Counted from the stretch's first letter, positions 1 through 6,999 are shown. The stretch is DNA of 22,329 nucleotides from Candidatus Nomurabacteria bacterium RIFOXYD2_FULL_35_12 (GCA_001786365.1 MFWK01000014.1:1-22329), one strand, 5' to 3'. Made by a program: numbers and translations. Notes: generated by a model from the letters alone, not told the origin.

Positions 1-20
1 GGAAAAATGGGGGGAAATCA

Positions 21-45
21 GTGGGACGCGCTTCGCGCGTCCCAC
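21..45. repeat. GC-rich perfect hairpin
   Basis: Two 10-base arms (21-30 and 36-45) are exact reverse complements around a 5-base CTTCG centre. This is much more GC-rich than its surroundings. There is no clear T-tract on either side. It lies 35 bases beyond the 3' end of the minus-strand tRNA-Arg, so it could stop that transcript or be a dispersed palindromic element. Confidence 0.6.
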
Positions 46-79
46 CTTCTGGCTTTGAAAAAGCCGTTAAGTTCTGTTT

Positions 80-154
80 TGGTGCCCTCAGTAGGAATCG
101 AACCTACATCGCAAACTCCGCAAGCTCGCGTTCTATCCATTGAACTATGAGGGC
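80..154 (-). tRNA. tRNA-Arg (anticodon GCG)
   Basis: A 75-base cloverleaf folds on the minus strand: a 7-bp acceptor stem (148-154 with the 3' side at 84-90), a D arm with GG, a 5-bp anticodon stem with two G-U pairs, a 4-base variable loop, and a T arm of GTAGG/CCTAC around TTCGATT. The loop TTGCGGA places GCG at 119-121. A20 and C35/G36, the usual bacterial Arg identity bases, are present. The 3' CCA is encoded (80-82). GCG is unusual in bacteria, where CGN Arg codons are normally read by ACG edited to ICG. Confidence 0.9.
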
Positions 155-163
155 ATTATTTAG

Positions 164-172
164 AGATTAGCA
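164..172 (-). promoter_or_regulatory. possible extended -10 for tRNA-Arg
   Basis: On the minus strand this reads TGC followed by TAATCT, ending nine bases before the mature tRNA 5' end. Its form resembles the other extended -10 elements in the window, but the hexamer is weak and no -35 is obvious. Confidence 0.35.
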
Positions 173-180
173 GTTTTAAA

Positions 181-218
181 CCCCGACGTAAAGTCGGGGT
201 CCCGACAGAACGTCGGGA
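181..218. repeat. double-hairpin intergenic repeat, copy 1
   Basis: Two adjacent hairpins: CCCCGAC (181-187) pairs with GTCGGGG (193-199) around GTAAA, then TCCCGAC (200-206) pairs with GTCGGGA (212-218) around AGAAC. All four arms share a CCCGAC/GTCGGG core, so alternative pairings are possible. The element abuts the stop codon of the minus-strand gene at 219 and could end its transcript; on that strand the outer hairpin is followed by TTTAAAA. A related copy lies at 7767-7809. Confidence 0.75.
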
Positions 219-674
219 TTAAAAGCCCAAGGAATTCATTATCTTGAGAGATGGATGTTCTTTCATTTCTTCTTCAACAACATTTTTTGAAATCATGATG
301 GAATGAATGCTGGAAGTTAGATTATTTTCTATCGGTATTTCTATTACAGGCATAAATACTCTCTCTGATTTTATGAAAAGGATGGGTTTTTCTCCACTTT
401 GCACATAAAAAGACTTTATATTTTTATAGGGATAAAGTTGATTACGAATTTTTAATCCATCAGTGTTTAATTCGTAAGATATTATGTCCGGTTTTTTAAT
501 TGCAAAGAATCCGAGCAGTATTCCACTGATGAGAAGGAGAGCGGCAAAAAAATAATTATTATAAATAATCGAAGCGATGGAGCTGGTGATGACGATAACA
601 CCGAGAGCCCAATACCAGTCAGTGCTTCGTTCTTTTTCTTCATACTCTAGGGCAAACCATTCTAGTTTTTCCAT
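219..674 (-). CDS. small two-TM membrane protein, conserved hypothetical
   Basis: A 151-residue protein. Residues about 1-20 are polar and charged, with a WFALEYEEKERS stretch. Two hydrophobic helices follow (about 22-40 and 43-60), then a soluble C-terminal part of about 90 residues with alternating beta-like segments. This is the layout of small proteins with two TMs and a PH-like cytoplasmic domain. I recall similar proteins opening with an EY-ERS-DWYWA motif from Parcubacteria, but assign no function. The ATG at 672-674 is chosen because TGGTACAAT sits exactly six bases upstream, predicting a leaderless start. It is divergent from the AI-2E-type gene across 58 bases, and the stop abuts a double hairpin. 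Confidence 0.8.
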   Translation of the reverse strand: MEKLEWFALEYEEKERSTDWYWALGVIVITSSIASIIYNNYFFAALLLISGILLGFFAIKKPDIISYELNTDGLKIRNQLYPYKNIKSFYVQSGEKPILFIKSERVFMPVIEIPIENNLTSSIHSIMISKNVVEEEMKEHPSLKIMNSLGF

Positions 675-680
675 ATACTA

Positions 681-689
681 ATTGTACCA
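681..689 (-). promoter_or_regulatory. extended -10 for the two-TM protein gene
   Basis: The minus strand reads TGG then TACAAT, followed by exactly six bases and the ATG. With normal -10 geometry the first transcribed base is the A of the start codon. No -35 is clear. Confidence 0.6.
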
Positions 690-717
690 CTTTGTATTAG
701 ATTTTGGCAATTTTTTA

Positions 718-726
718 TGATACTAT
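718..726 (+). promoter_or_regulatory. extended -10 for the AI-2E-type gene
   Basis: TGA followed by TACTAT, then six bases and ATG at 733, predicting a leaderless message. A TTGTAT at 692-697 is 18 bases from the overlapping TATGAT at 716-721 and offers an alternative, less exact promoter. Confidence 0.6.
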
Positions 727-732
727 ATTCCT

Positions 733-1809
733 ATGTTTGAAAAGGACTCTTCTATCACCAATATTTCCATAACTACTGGGACAATGATTCGAGCAATCCT
801 CGTTCTTCTTTGTGTTTTTCTTTTATGGTTCTTGCGAGATTTAGCTCTCGTCCTCCTTACTTCTATTGTGCTCGCTTCTTTTGCAGAATCAGCTGTTCCT
901 CATTTTGCTAGATTGCATATCAATAGAGTTTTTGGAATTGTTATTTTATATGTCGCGTCTATTTCTTTTCTTGCCGGAGTATTTTATCTCTTTGCTCCAT
1001 TTTTGATAACTGAAATTTATAATTTTTCTAATTTTCTTTCTACATATATTCCAGGAGTTTCTTTCTTGAATTATTTTCAAAATGAAGCATTTTCTGGCGC
1101 AAAGGACATAGTGAGCGCTCTAGGAAAGAATTTTTCCATTGATTCTTTATTTTCAGTGTCTAAAGCTTTTGTTTTAAACCTTTCCGGAGGGTTTTTCCAG
1201 ACGCTTTCTGTCGCTTTCGGTAGCGTTTTCAACTTTATTTTGATTGTTCTCGTCTCTTTTTATCTTTCAATTCAAGAAAAAGGAATTGAAAATTTCCTTA
1301 GACTTATTTTCCCAATTCAACATGAAAACTATGTGGTAGATCTATGGGAACGTTCTCGCCGAAAGATTGCTCTCTGGATGAAGGGGCAAGTGGTCCTAGG
1401 GATTGTCGTGGCTGTTCTTATTTATTTAATTCTTTCTCTTCTTGGCATAGAGTATGCTCTCCTCCTTTCTATTATCGTGGGAGTGATGGAACTCGTGCCT
1501 TACGGAATTTTAGTGGCGATGATTCCTGCTTTTACTTTTTCTTATCTCTCCGGAGGCATAGCGAGCGCGCTAATGGTTACTGGAGCATATTTAATCATTC
1601 ATCAATTTGAAGTTTTCCTTTTTGCTCCGCTTATCATTAAAAAAATCGTAGGCCTTTCACCGATTGTCATCATCCTGTCCGTCTTAATTGGTTTTGAATT
1701 GGGCGGATTCTGGGGATTAGTTCTAGCAATTCCAGTTGCCATTATTGTGATGGAATTTTTGAGTGACATTGAAAAGAATAAAATCATAGCTAGGACTAGC
1801 AATAAATAA
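733..1809 (+). CDS. AI-2E family transporter (UPF0118-type permease)
   Basis: A 358-residue polytopic membrane protein of normal length for the AI-2E/TqsA family. A hydrophobic pair lies at about 18-50, another helix at about 66-90, a less hydrophobic central region at about 90-150, and a helix at about 155-180 ends in the family-typical SFYLSIQEKG. A run of C-terminal helices carries the VPYG and P-I-V-I-I-L-S-V-L-I-G segments expected for the family, ending in a PVAIIVMEFL helix. Members export small molecules or exchange cations; the substrate here is unknown, and the autoinducer name should not be read literally. The start is fixed by the upstream -10 at six bases. The stop overlaps the metG start (TAATG), so the two genes are probably co-transcribed. 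Confidence 0.88.
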   Translation: MFEKDSSITNISITTGTMIRAILVLLCVFLLWFLRDLALVLLTSIVLASFAESAVPHFARLHINRVFGIVILYVASISFLAGVFYLFAPFLITEIYNFSNFLSTYIPGVSFLNYFQNEAFSGAKDIVSALGKNFSIDSLFSVSKAFVLNLSGGFFQTLSVAFGSVFNFILIVLVSFYLSIQEKGIENFLRLIFPIQHENYVVDLWERSRRKIALWMKGQVVLGIVVAVLIYLILSLLGIEYALLLSIIVGVMELVPYGILVAMIPAFTFSYLSGGIASALMVTGAYLIIHQFEVFLFAPLIIKKIVGLSPIVIILSVLIGFELGGFWGLVLAIPVAIIVMEFLSDIEKNKIIARTSNK

Positions 1810-3257
1810 TGACGAAAAAAAATTCTTTCTACATTACGACGACTCTTCCTTATGTAAATGCTGATTTGCATTTAGGGCATGCGCTTGAGTTCGTGCGCGC
1901 GGACGCTATTGCTAGATATAAAAAATTAATTGGTTTTGATGTATTTTTTAATACTGGCACGGATGAGCACGGAATGAAGATTTTTGAAGTAGCAAAGAAA
2001 AATGGAAAGAACCCTCAAGAGTTTGTGGATGAAAGTTTTTTGAAATTTAAAGATTCGGTAAAGATTTTTGGAATGGATGAAGAAATTTTACATTTTGTAC
2101 GCACCACGGATGAGTATCATATAAAATCCGCGCAAGAATTTTGGAAACGTGTAAATGACAACGGATATATTTATAAAAAAAATTATGAAGCAAAATATTG
2201 CGTCGGTTGTGAAGAAACAAAGAGTGATTCCGAGCTGGTAAATGGCGAATGCATGCTTCATACGGGGAAGAAATTGGAAATTATTGCTGAAGAAAATTAC
2301 TTTTTCAAATATAGTGAATTTAGAGATAAATTGTTGAAATTTTACAAGAATAATCCAAATTTTGTTGTTCCAGATTTCCGTTTTAATGAAATAAAGGCTT
2401 TTGTGGAAAGGGGATTGCAGGATTTTTCTATTTCACGCTTGAAAAGTAAAATGCCTTGGGGGATAGAAATGCCTGGGGATAGTGGTCACGTAATGTATGT
2501 TTGGTTTGATGCTCTGACGAATTATGTTTCTACGCTCGGTTGGCCTGAAAACAAGGAACAATTTGAGAAATTTTGGGTAAATGGAAATCCAACTCAATAT
2601 TGTGGTAAAGACAATAATCGCTTTCAGTCTGCTATGTGGCAAGCGATGCTCATGGCTGCTGATCTGCCAAATTCAAAACAAATAATAATAAATGGTTTTA
2701 TTACTGCCGGAGAGGGAATAAAAATGTCTAAAACTCTCGGCAATGTTGCAGACCCGAAAGAAATTGTAAAAGAATATGGCACGGATGCTTTGCGATATTT
2801 CTTGCTTCGTGAAGTTTCTAGTTTTGAAGATAGTCCATTTACGATGGAGCGATTTAAGGATGCTTATAATGCAAACCTCGCAAATGGGCTCGGGAATTTA
2901 GTTTCACGAGTGATGAAAATGGCGGAAACGAATTTGAAAAAGTCAGTAGAAATTCCTGAGAATACTATTAGAGAGGATTATAAAAATGCTTTTGAGAAAT
3001 TTGATTTACAAGAAGTGACAAATATTATCTGGAAAGAAATCGGCGAACTTGATAAAAAAATTCAAGAAACAAAACCTTTTAGCTTGATAAAGACAGATAA
3101 AATAAAAGCAGTAGAAATAATAAAAGAACTCGCAGTGCGACTTTATACGATAGGGAGAATGCTAAATCCAATCTTGCCAGAAACTTCAGAAAAAATAAAA
3201 AATTTAGTAAAAATAAACAAAATGCCAGAGAAACCTTTGTTTTCTAGAAAGGATTAA
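1809..3257 (+). CDS. metG: methionyl-tRNA synthetase
   Basis: Charges tRNA-Met in the cytoplasm. 482 residues, the short form without the C-terminal EMAP-II-like tRNA-binding domain. A class I catalytic core with HLGH at 21-24 (the HIGH motif), TGTDEHG at 49-55, a zinc knuckle with C131, C134, C148 and H151 (the fourth ligand is His), and KMSKT at 305-309. The anticodon-binding helical domain occupies about 340-480. One oddity: the GKD-x3-F-H stretch of the family reads GKDNNRFQ (267-274), replacing the usual His with Gln. The start overlaps the stop of the upstream gene by one base. The identification is secure. Confidence 0.97.
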   Translation: MTKKNSFYITTTLPYVNADLHLGHALEFVRADAIARYKKLIGFDVFFNTGTDEHGMKIFEVAKKNGKNPQEFVDESFLKFKDSVKIFGMDEEILHFVRTTDEYHIKSAQEFWKRVNDNGYIYKKNYEAKYCVGCEETKSDSELVNGECMLHTGKKLEIIAEENYFFKYSEFRDKLLKFYKNNPNFVVPDFRFNEIKAFVERGLQDFSISRLKSKMPWGIEMPGDSGHVMYVWFDALTNYVSTLGWPENKEQFEKFWVNGNPTQYCGKDNNRFQSAMWQAMLMAADLPNSKQIIINGFITAGEGIKMSKTLGNVADPKEIVKEYGTDALRYFLLREVSSFEDSPFTMERFKDAYNANLANGLGNLVSRVMKMAETNLKKSVEIPENTIREDYKNAFEKFDLQEVTNIIWKEIGELDKKIQETKPFSLIKTDKIKAVEIIKELAVRLYTIGRMLNPILPETSEKIKNLVKINKMPEKPLFSRKD

Positions 3258-3394
3258 CAAAAAGTCTATTAAGGTATATAGTTTTTATGAAAAGGAAAAC
3301 ATAAAAAGTCTCTTTTGGATTGAAGTCCTTTAGATGATGTGGCATGAAGCCACCTTGTATTCCTTAGGTTCCTTGAGAAAGGTTTGATAATAGA
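3258..3394 (+). promoter_or_regulatory. leader of the orphan gene, with mini-ORF and triple stop
   Basis: This 137-base stretch holds a possible 17-codon reading frame (3334-3387, MMWHEATLYSLGSLRKV) and a small hairpin (GTGGC 3339-3343 with GCCAC 3349-3353). Three consecutive in-frame stops, TGA TAA TAG (3385-3393), end one base before the ATG at 3395. GAGAAAGG at 3374-3381 is a Shine-Dalgarno-like sequence, rare in this window but a little far (13 bases) from the start. Whether the short frame is translated cannot be told from sequence. Confidence 0.35.
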
Positions 3395-4048
3395 ATGAGT
3401 GACACAAGAATCAGGTGGTTGCTGAGTTGTCTCTATGCTGATGTTGTCAGAAACTACGAAAAACACTTCCTTAATGGTCAGACAATACAGGGTCTTTTGA
3501 AGGAGTGGGGAGTTCACAAGGACTTCTGGGTCAATGTGTTGATTGTGTCCATGGTGGGGGTGGCAATAGCGGGTTTAATCACCATTGACAGAGTCTACCC
3601 TATGACAAAAAGAGGATATGCGTTGGAAGCAACCCTCTTTTCTCTGGGTTTGTTTGTCCTATCGATGGGCAAGCTGATAGAGAAGCGGAATAAGATACTT
3701 GCACCACTGGAGTCCTTTATTGAGCTGTTTGACCCAGAACACAATCCATCCAGTATCTTTTTGAAGATACTTTGGCCGGGAGGTATGATACCGGAAATGG
3801 CTCGGGAAAAAGTTTTTAATGGTTTTGTCGAGTTAGCAAGAGGACTCATCAAAGCTGAAGAAGCTGTGAAAGCTCGTGGAAGTGGCTTTGTTAATGTGAA
3901 CTATGAAGCACATACGGAAAAGTTAAAAGCGAAAGAGTCTAAACTACGCGCTGAGTATGACACAGCAATTGGTATTGCAATCAAGCTTGAACTCTATAGG
4001 AATGGCGACAGGAAGAAGCATGTTCTGAGAGCTTGTCGGCCTGTTTGA
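3395..4048 (+). CDS. orphan membrane protein of unknown function
   Basis: I do not recognise this 217-residue protein. Residues about 1-45 are mixed. Two hydrophobic helices follow at about 46-63 and 77-92, separated by a short basic loop (YPMTKRGY). The remaining 120 residues are soluble and partly helical, with a charged EKLKAKESKLRAEYD stretch at about 170-190. Its composition differs from its neighbours: two 60-base lines inside it (3541-3600 and 3661-3720) are 52% and 45% GC, against 32% for a line in metG (2941-3000). It has a purine-rich ribosome-binding site and a strong GC-rich terminator of its own, so it looks like a self-contained, possibly acquired unit set between metG and tatD. 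Confidence 0.65.
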   Translation: MSDTRIRWLLSCLYADVVRNYEKHFLNGQTIQGLLKEWGVHKDFWVNVLIVSMVGVAIAGLITIDRVYPMTKRGYALEATLFSLGLFVLSMGKLIEKRNKILAPLESFIELFDPEHNPSSIFLKILWPGGMIPEMAREKVFNGFVELARGLIKAEEAVKARGSGFVNVNYEAHTEKLKAKESKLRAEYDTAIGIAIKLELYRNGDRKKHVLRACRPV

Positions 4049-4069
4049 GGTTGTATCAAATCGTTTTAG

Positions 4070-4094
4070 GGGCGCTCGTTATGCACGAGCGCCC
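4070..4094 (+). terminator. terminator of the orphan gene
   Basis: GGGCGCTCGT (4070-4079) pairs perfectly with ACGAGCGCCC (4085-4094) around TATGC, followed by a T-rich TGTTTCTGTT. It lies 21 bases after the orphan stop. It is the strongest intrinsic-terminator-like structure in the window. Confidence 0.75.
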
Positions 4095-4100
4095 TGTTTC

Positions 4101-4109
4101 TGTTATTAT
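4101..4109 (+). promoter_or_regulatory. extended -10 for tatD
   Basis: TGT followed by TATTAT, ending nine bases before the ATG at 4119. A leader of about three bases or none is predicted. It overlaps the T-rich tail of the preceding terminator. Confidence 0.5.
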
Positions 4110-4118
4110 TGATAAATA

Positions 4119-5006
4119 ATGATTCCAAAATATATAGACATACATAGTCATGTGAATTTCAAAGCCTTTGATGTAGACAGGGACGAAGTCATTCGTCGTG
4201 CTTTGGAAAGTGGAACTTGGATGATAAATGTCGGCACACAGATAGATACTTCAAAGAGTGCGGTAGAGCTGGCGGAAAAATATGAAGAAGGCGTGTATGC
4301 AATTATTGGATTGCACCCTATACATACTCATGCTTCATATCACGATGAAGATGAGTTGGGTAAAGGAAATAAAGAATTCTCTTCTCGCGGAGAAATTTTT
4401 AATAAAGAAGTTTATAGAAAACTTTTAGAAGATAAAAAAGCTGGCGGAAAAATAGTTGGTATAGGGGAATGTGGATTGGATTATTACAGATGCACACCTG
4501 AATCAATTTCAAAACAAAAAGAAGCCTTTAAGAGCCAGATAGAGCTTGCAAAAGAATTTAATCTTCCACTTATGCTTCACGTTCGCAATAGTGAAAAGAA
4601 ATCCACCCCACCCGATAGGGCACTCCTCAACGAGGGGAATTTTAATGCTTATGCTGATACTTTGGAAATTTTAAAACAACATCCTGGAGTTAGGGGCAAT
4701 ATGCATTTTTTTGCTGGGGATTTACAGGTGGCAAAAAGTTTTCTTGATTTGGGTTTTACTCTTTCTTTTACCGGAGTTATAACTTTCACCCACGATTATG
4801 ATGAAATTATAAGAAACACCCCGCTTGATATGATTATGTCTGAGACGGATTCTCCATATGTGGCCCCTGTGCCACACCGAGGCAAGCGAAATGAACCTTT
4901 TTATGTAAAAGAAGTGGTTAAAAAAATTGCCGAGATAAAAAATTTAACTGAGTCTGAAGTCGCAAAAGCTATTATCACAAATGCTAAGCGGGTGTTTACT
5001 TTTTAA
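4119..5006 (+). CDS. TatD family metal-dependent deoxyribonuclease
   Basis: A 295-residue TIM-barrel hydrolase of the TatD/YcfH family, active on DNA 3' ends in characterised members. The metal site is complete by eye: H9 and H11 (DIHSHV), E117 (GIGECGLDYY), H154 (LHVR), H196 (NMHFFAG) and D244 (ETDSPY). A stretch of about 30 residues around 73-105 (YHDEDELGKGNKEFS...) and another at 157-178 are longer than in typical 255-265-residue members. The gene stands alone between a terminator and the ribosomal operon. TatD is confident as a family; the exact paralogue (TatD, YcfH or YjjV type) is not decided. Confidence 0.93.
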   Translation: MIPKYIDIHSHVNFKAFDVDRDEVIRRALESGTWMINVGTQIDTSKSAVELAEKYEEGVYAIIGLHPIHTHASYHDEDELGKGNKEFSSRGEIFNKEVYRKLLEDKKAGGKIVGIGECGLDYYRCTPESISKQKEAFKSQIELAKEFNLPLMLHVRNSEKKSTPPDRALLNEGNFNAYADTLEILKQHPGVRGNMHFFAGDLQVAKSFLDLGFTLSFTGVITFTHDYDEIIRNTPLDMIMSETDSPYVAPVPHRGKRNEPFYVKEVVKKIAEIKNLTESEVAKAIITNAKRVFTF

Positions 5007-5014
5007 AGAGTTTT

Positions 5015-5023
5015 TGTTAGTAT
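5015..5023 (+). promoter_or_regulatory. extended -10 for the rpsF operon
   Basis: TGT followed by TAGTAT, nine bases before the ATG at 5033. It is the only promoter-like sequence in the 26-base gap after tatD and implies a very short or absent leader, leaving no room for a ribosomal-protein leader upstream of rpsF. Confidence 0.5.
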
Positions 5024-5032
5024 CAGATTTAC

Positions 5033-5542
5033 ATGCAGGACGCAGAGAATAAAGTAAATAATGACAGTTTGGTGGAGACATCAGACGCAGTTTCCAAGAT
5101 TTATGAATTTGGCTATCTTTTAGTACCTACAATAAAGGAAGAAGATTTGTCTGTGAATTATGGAAATATTAAAGAACTTGTTTCATCTTTTGGTGGAGAA
5201 ATCATTGCAGATGATATGCCAAAAGCAATAAATCTTGCTTATACTATATCCAAAGTTGTATCTAATGTACGCAGTAAATTTAATAAAGCATATTTTGGCT
5301 GGATTAAATTCACAATGGATTCTCAAAAAGTCTTAGAACTCAAAAAACATCTTGATTTAGACCCAAATTTTATTCGATTTTTGATATTAAAGACAGTTAA
5401 AGAAAATACTATTGCCACAAAGAGATTTGTACGTGGAGAAACATATAAGAGGCCAAAAGCAAAAAGTAAAGAAAATGAAGTTGCTGTTCCGATAAATGAA
5501 AAGGAAATAGATAAAGAAATTGACGCGATGGTTGCGATTTAA
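5033..5542 (+). CDS. rpsF: 30S ribosomal protein S6
   Basis: Binds 16S rRNA in the 30S platform next to S18. 169 residues, longer than the usual 95-135. A 25-residue polar N-terminal extension precedes YEFGYLLVPTIKEEDL. The ferredoxin-like fold continues through KAINLAYTISK and KAYFGWIKFTMD to DPNFIRFLILKTVKENT at about 110-126, and a charged tail of about 40 residues follows. The position before ssb and rpsR is the classic S6-SSB-S18 order and supports the call. The start codon choice rests on the upstream -10; an internal start near the conserved core cannot be excluded. Confidence 0.93.
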   Translation: MQDAENKVNNDSLVETSDAVSKIYEFGYLLVPTIKEEDLSVNYGNIKELVSSFGGEIIADDMPKAINLAYTISKVVSNVRSKFNKAYFGWIKFTMDSQKVLELKKHLDLDPNFIRFLILKTVKENTIATKRFVRGETYKRPKAKSKENEVAVPINEKEIDKEIDAMVAI

Positions 5543-5546
5543 AAAT

Positions 5547-5659
5547 ATGTATCCCGTACGAAATTTATTTTATACATTTTTATGGGAAGAAAAATTTATT
5601 ATTAAAATTAATTAAATATAAAAGCTAAAAAATAAACTTTTATTTCGTACGGGATGTAT
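5547..5659 (+). promoter_or_regulatory. long inverted repeat burying the ssb start codon
   Basis: ATCCCGTACGAAAT (5551-5564) is exactly repeated in reverse complement at 5642-5655. In RNA the pairing extends by four more pairs (5547-5550 with 5656-5659), two of them G-U, giving an 18-bp stem closing a 77-base AT-rich loop. The ssb AUG (5654-5656) lies inside the 3' arm. Each arm also contains the palindrome CGTACG. It could be a translational switch for ssb (and rpsR), an S6:S18-responsive element in an unusual position, or a pair of DNA operators. Confidence 0.7.
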
Positions 5660-6094
5660 TTAAATAAAGCATTAATAGTAGGAAATTTAACCAGAGATCC
5701 AGAGATTACCACAATCCCTTCTGGTCAGAAAGTTTGCAAGTTTTCTGTAGCTACAAATAGAGTTTGGAAAGATAAAGCTGGCGCAAAGCAAGAGTCAGCA
5801 ACCTTTCACAATATAGTAGTTTGGGGCAAGCAAGCAGAGACTTCCGCTCAATATTTAAAGAAAGGTCAGCAAGTAATGATAGAAGGTCGTATTGAAACAC
5901 GTAGTTGGGATGACAAAGCAACCGGAGAAAAGAAATACAGAACAGAAATCATCGCAGACAGAGTTCAGTTTGGCCCAAAGAGCAGTGGGACAGGTGCAGG
6001 AACAGGGAATACTTCACCTAAAGCACCAGCAAATACTTCTGATTCTATAGAGTATCCAGAAGAAGACATTAATCCAGAAGATATCCCATTTTAA
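5654..6094 (+). CDS. ssb: single-stranded DNA-binding protein
   Basis: Coats single-stranded DNA in replication and repair. 146 residues. The OB fold opens with MYLNKALIVGNLTRDPE, followed by SGQKVCKFSVATNR, TFHNIVVWGKQAE and GQQVMIEGRIETRSW. A Gly/Ala/Thr/Pro-rich linker (about 110-128) leads to the acidic tip EDINPEDIPF that binds partner proteins. The start is fixed by homology: ssb proteins normally begin a few residues before this motif. There is no Shine-Dalgarno sequence; the AUG is in the 3' arm of an inverted repeat, so translation may be controlled. Central gene of rpsF-ssb-rpsR. Confidence 0.97.
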   Translation: MYLNKALIVGNLTRDPEITTIPSGQKVCKFSVATNRVWKDKAGAKQESATFHNIVVWGKQAETSAQYLKKGQQVMIEGRIETRSWDDKATGEKKYRTEIIADRVQFGPKSSGTGAGTGNTSPKAPANTSDSIEYPEEDINPEDIPF

Positions 6095-6140
6095 ACTTTA
6101 AGAACTTTATAACTTTTAACTTTACAACTAGTCAAAGACC

Positions 6141-6341
6141 ATGAAACAAGATTATTTTTCAGCCAACAATATAAAATACATAGATTATAAGGATGTTGAA
6201 ATTCTAAAGAAATTCATAAATCCTAATGGTAAAATTGTGAGCCATAAGCGCACTGGTGTGACTTCAAAGAATCAGCGCGCTCTTACTTCTGCTATCAAAC
6301 ATGCTCGATTCCTCGGTTTGCTTCCTTTTATTGTAAAATAA
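6141..6341 (+). CDS. rpsR: 30S ribosomal protein S18
   Basis: Partner of S6 on the 30S platform. 66 residues, with the core IDYKDVEILKKFINPNGKI followed by the RNA-binding KRTGVTSKNQRALTSAIKHARFLGLLPF signature. There is no extended N-terminus. It follows ssb by 46 bases, a stretch with several loose copies of AACTTTA and no clear promoter, so it is probably carried on the same transcript. Confidence 0.96.
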   Translation: MKQDYFSANNIKYIDYKDVEILKKFINPNGKIVSHKRTGVTSKNQRALTSAIKHARFLGLLPFIVK

Positions 6342-6373
6342 GGAACTCTTTTTTGTATAGTTTTTAAAAAACT

Positions 6374-6379
6374 TATAAA
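6374..6379 (+). promoter_or_regulatory. possible -10 for efp
   Basis: TATAAA lies five bases before the ATG at 6385, with TTGTAT at 6353-6358 (15-base spacer). It is weaker than the other elements; efp may instead be transcribed with rpsR, 43 bases upstream. Confidence 0.35.
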
Positions 6380-6384
6380 ATTAT

Positions 6385-6969
6385 ATGTCACAGCTTCAGT
6401 ACAATGAAATACGTGAGAAGAAAATCATAATTTACAATGGTGAACCATGTGAAGTAGTAGAATCTCATGTTGCTCGCACCCAGCAAAGAAAGCCTCAAAA
6501 TCAAGTAAAGCTAAAAAGCCTTATTGCCGGCAAGACCATAGCCGCGACTTTTCACGTATCTGAATCAGTGGACGAAGCAGATATTGCAAAACATGAAATT
6601 ACTTTCCTTTATCACAACAAGGGTGAATATTGGTTCTGTGAACCAACTGATAAAAGTAAAAGATTCAAGTTGGATGTAATGCTTATCGGCGAAGCATCTG
6701 CAAAATTTTTGAAACAAAATTCAAATGTAGAAGCCGTAGTTTGGACTGACGATGAAAATGAAGAAAAAATAATAAAAGTTACTTTACCTATCAAAATGAA
6801 TTTCAAAGTAAAAGAAGCCCCTCCAGCTGTACGTGGAGATACTTCAAAAGGAGGAATGAAAATAATCACTCTAGAAAATGGAGCTACCTTGAATGTTCCG
6901 ATGTTTATAGCTGAAGGGGACACTATTTCTGTGAATACAGAGAACGGAGAATACGTAGAGAGAGTATAA
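6385..6969 (+). CDS. efp: elongation factor P
   Basis: Rescues ribosomes stalled on polyproline. 194 residues with three beta-barrel domains: an N-terminal KOW-like domain (1-65), a central OB domain (about 68-130) and a C-terminal domain ending EGDTISVNTENGEYVERV, where GDTIxVxTxxGxYxxRV is the family signature. The domain I loop that normally carries the modified residue in a PGKG/PGRG context reads VARTQQRKPQNQV (29-41), without PG-K/R-G. No modification enzyme is visible nearby. I recall similar QQRKP loops in other Parcubacteria EF-P sequences. Convergent with the next gene, 30 bases away. Confidence 0.95.
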   Translation: MSQLQYNEIREKKIIIYNGEPCEVVESHVARTQQRKPQNQVKLKSLIAGKTIAATFHVSESVDEADIAKHEITFLYHNKGEYWFCEPTDKSKRFKLDVMLIGEASAKFLKQNSNVEAVVWTDDENEEKIIKVTLPIKMNFKVKEAPPAVRGDTSKGGMKIITLENGATLNVPMFIAEGDTISVNTENGEYVERV

Positions 6970-6999
6970 AAATCAAAATATAGAAAATAAATCCATATT

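Noticed and set aside
6094..6132. Loose iterations of AACTTTA between ssb and rpsR
   Set aside because: The units are short and irregular in spacing, so simple AT-rich sequence is enough to explain them.
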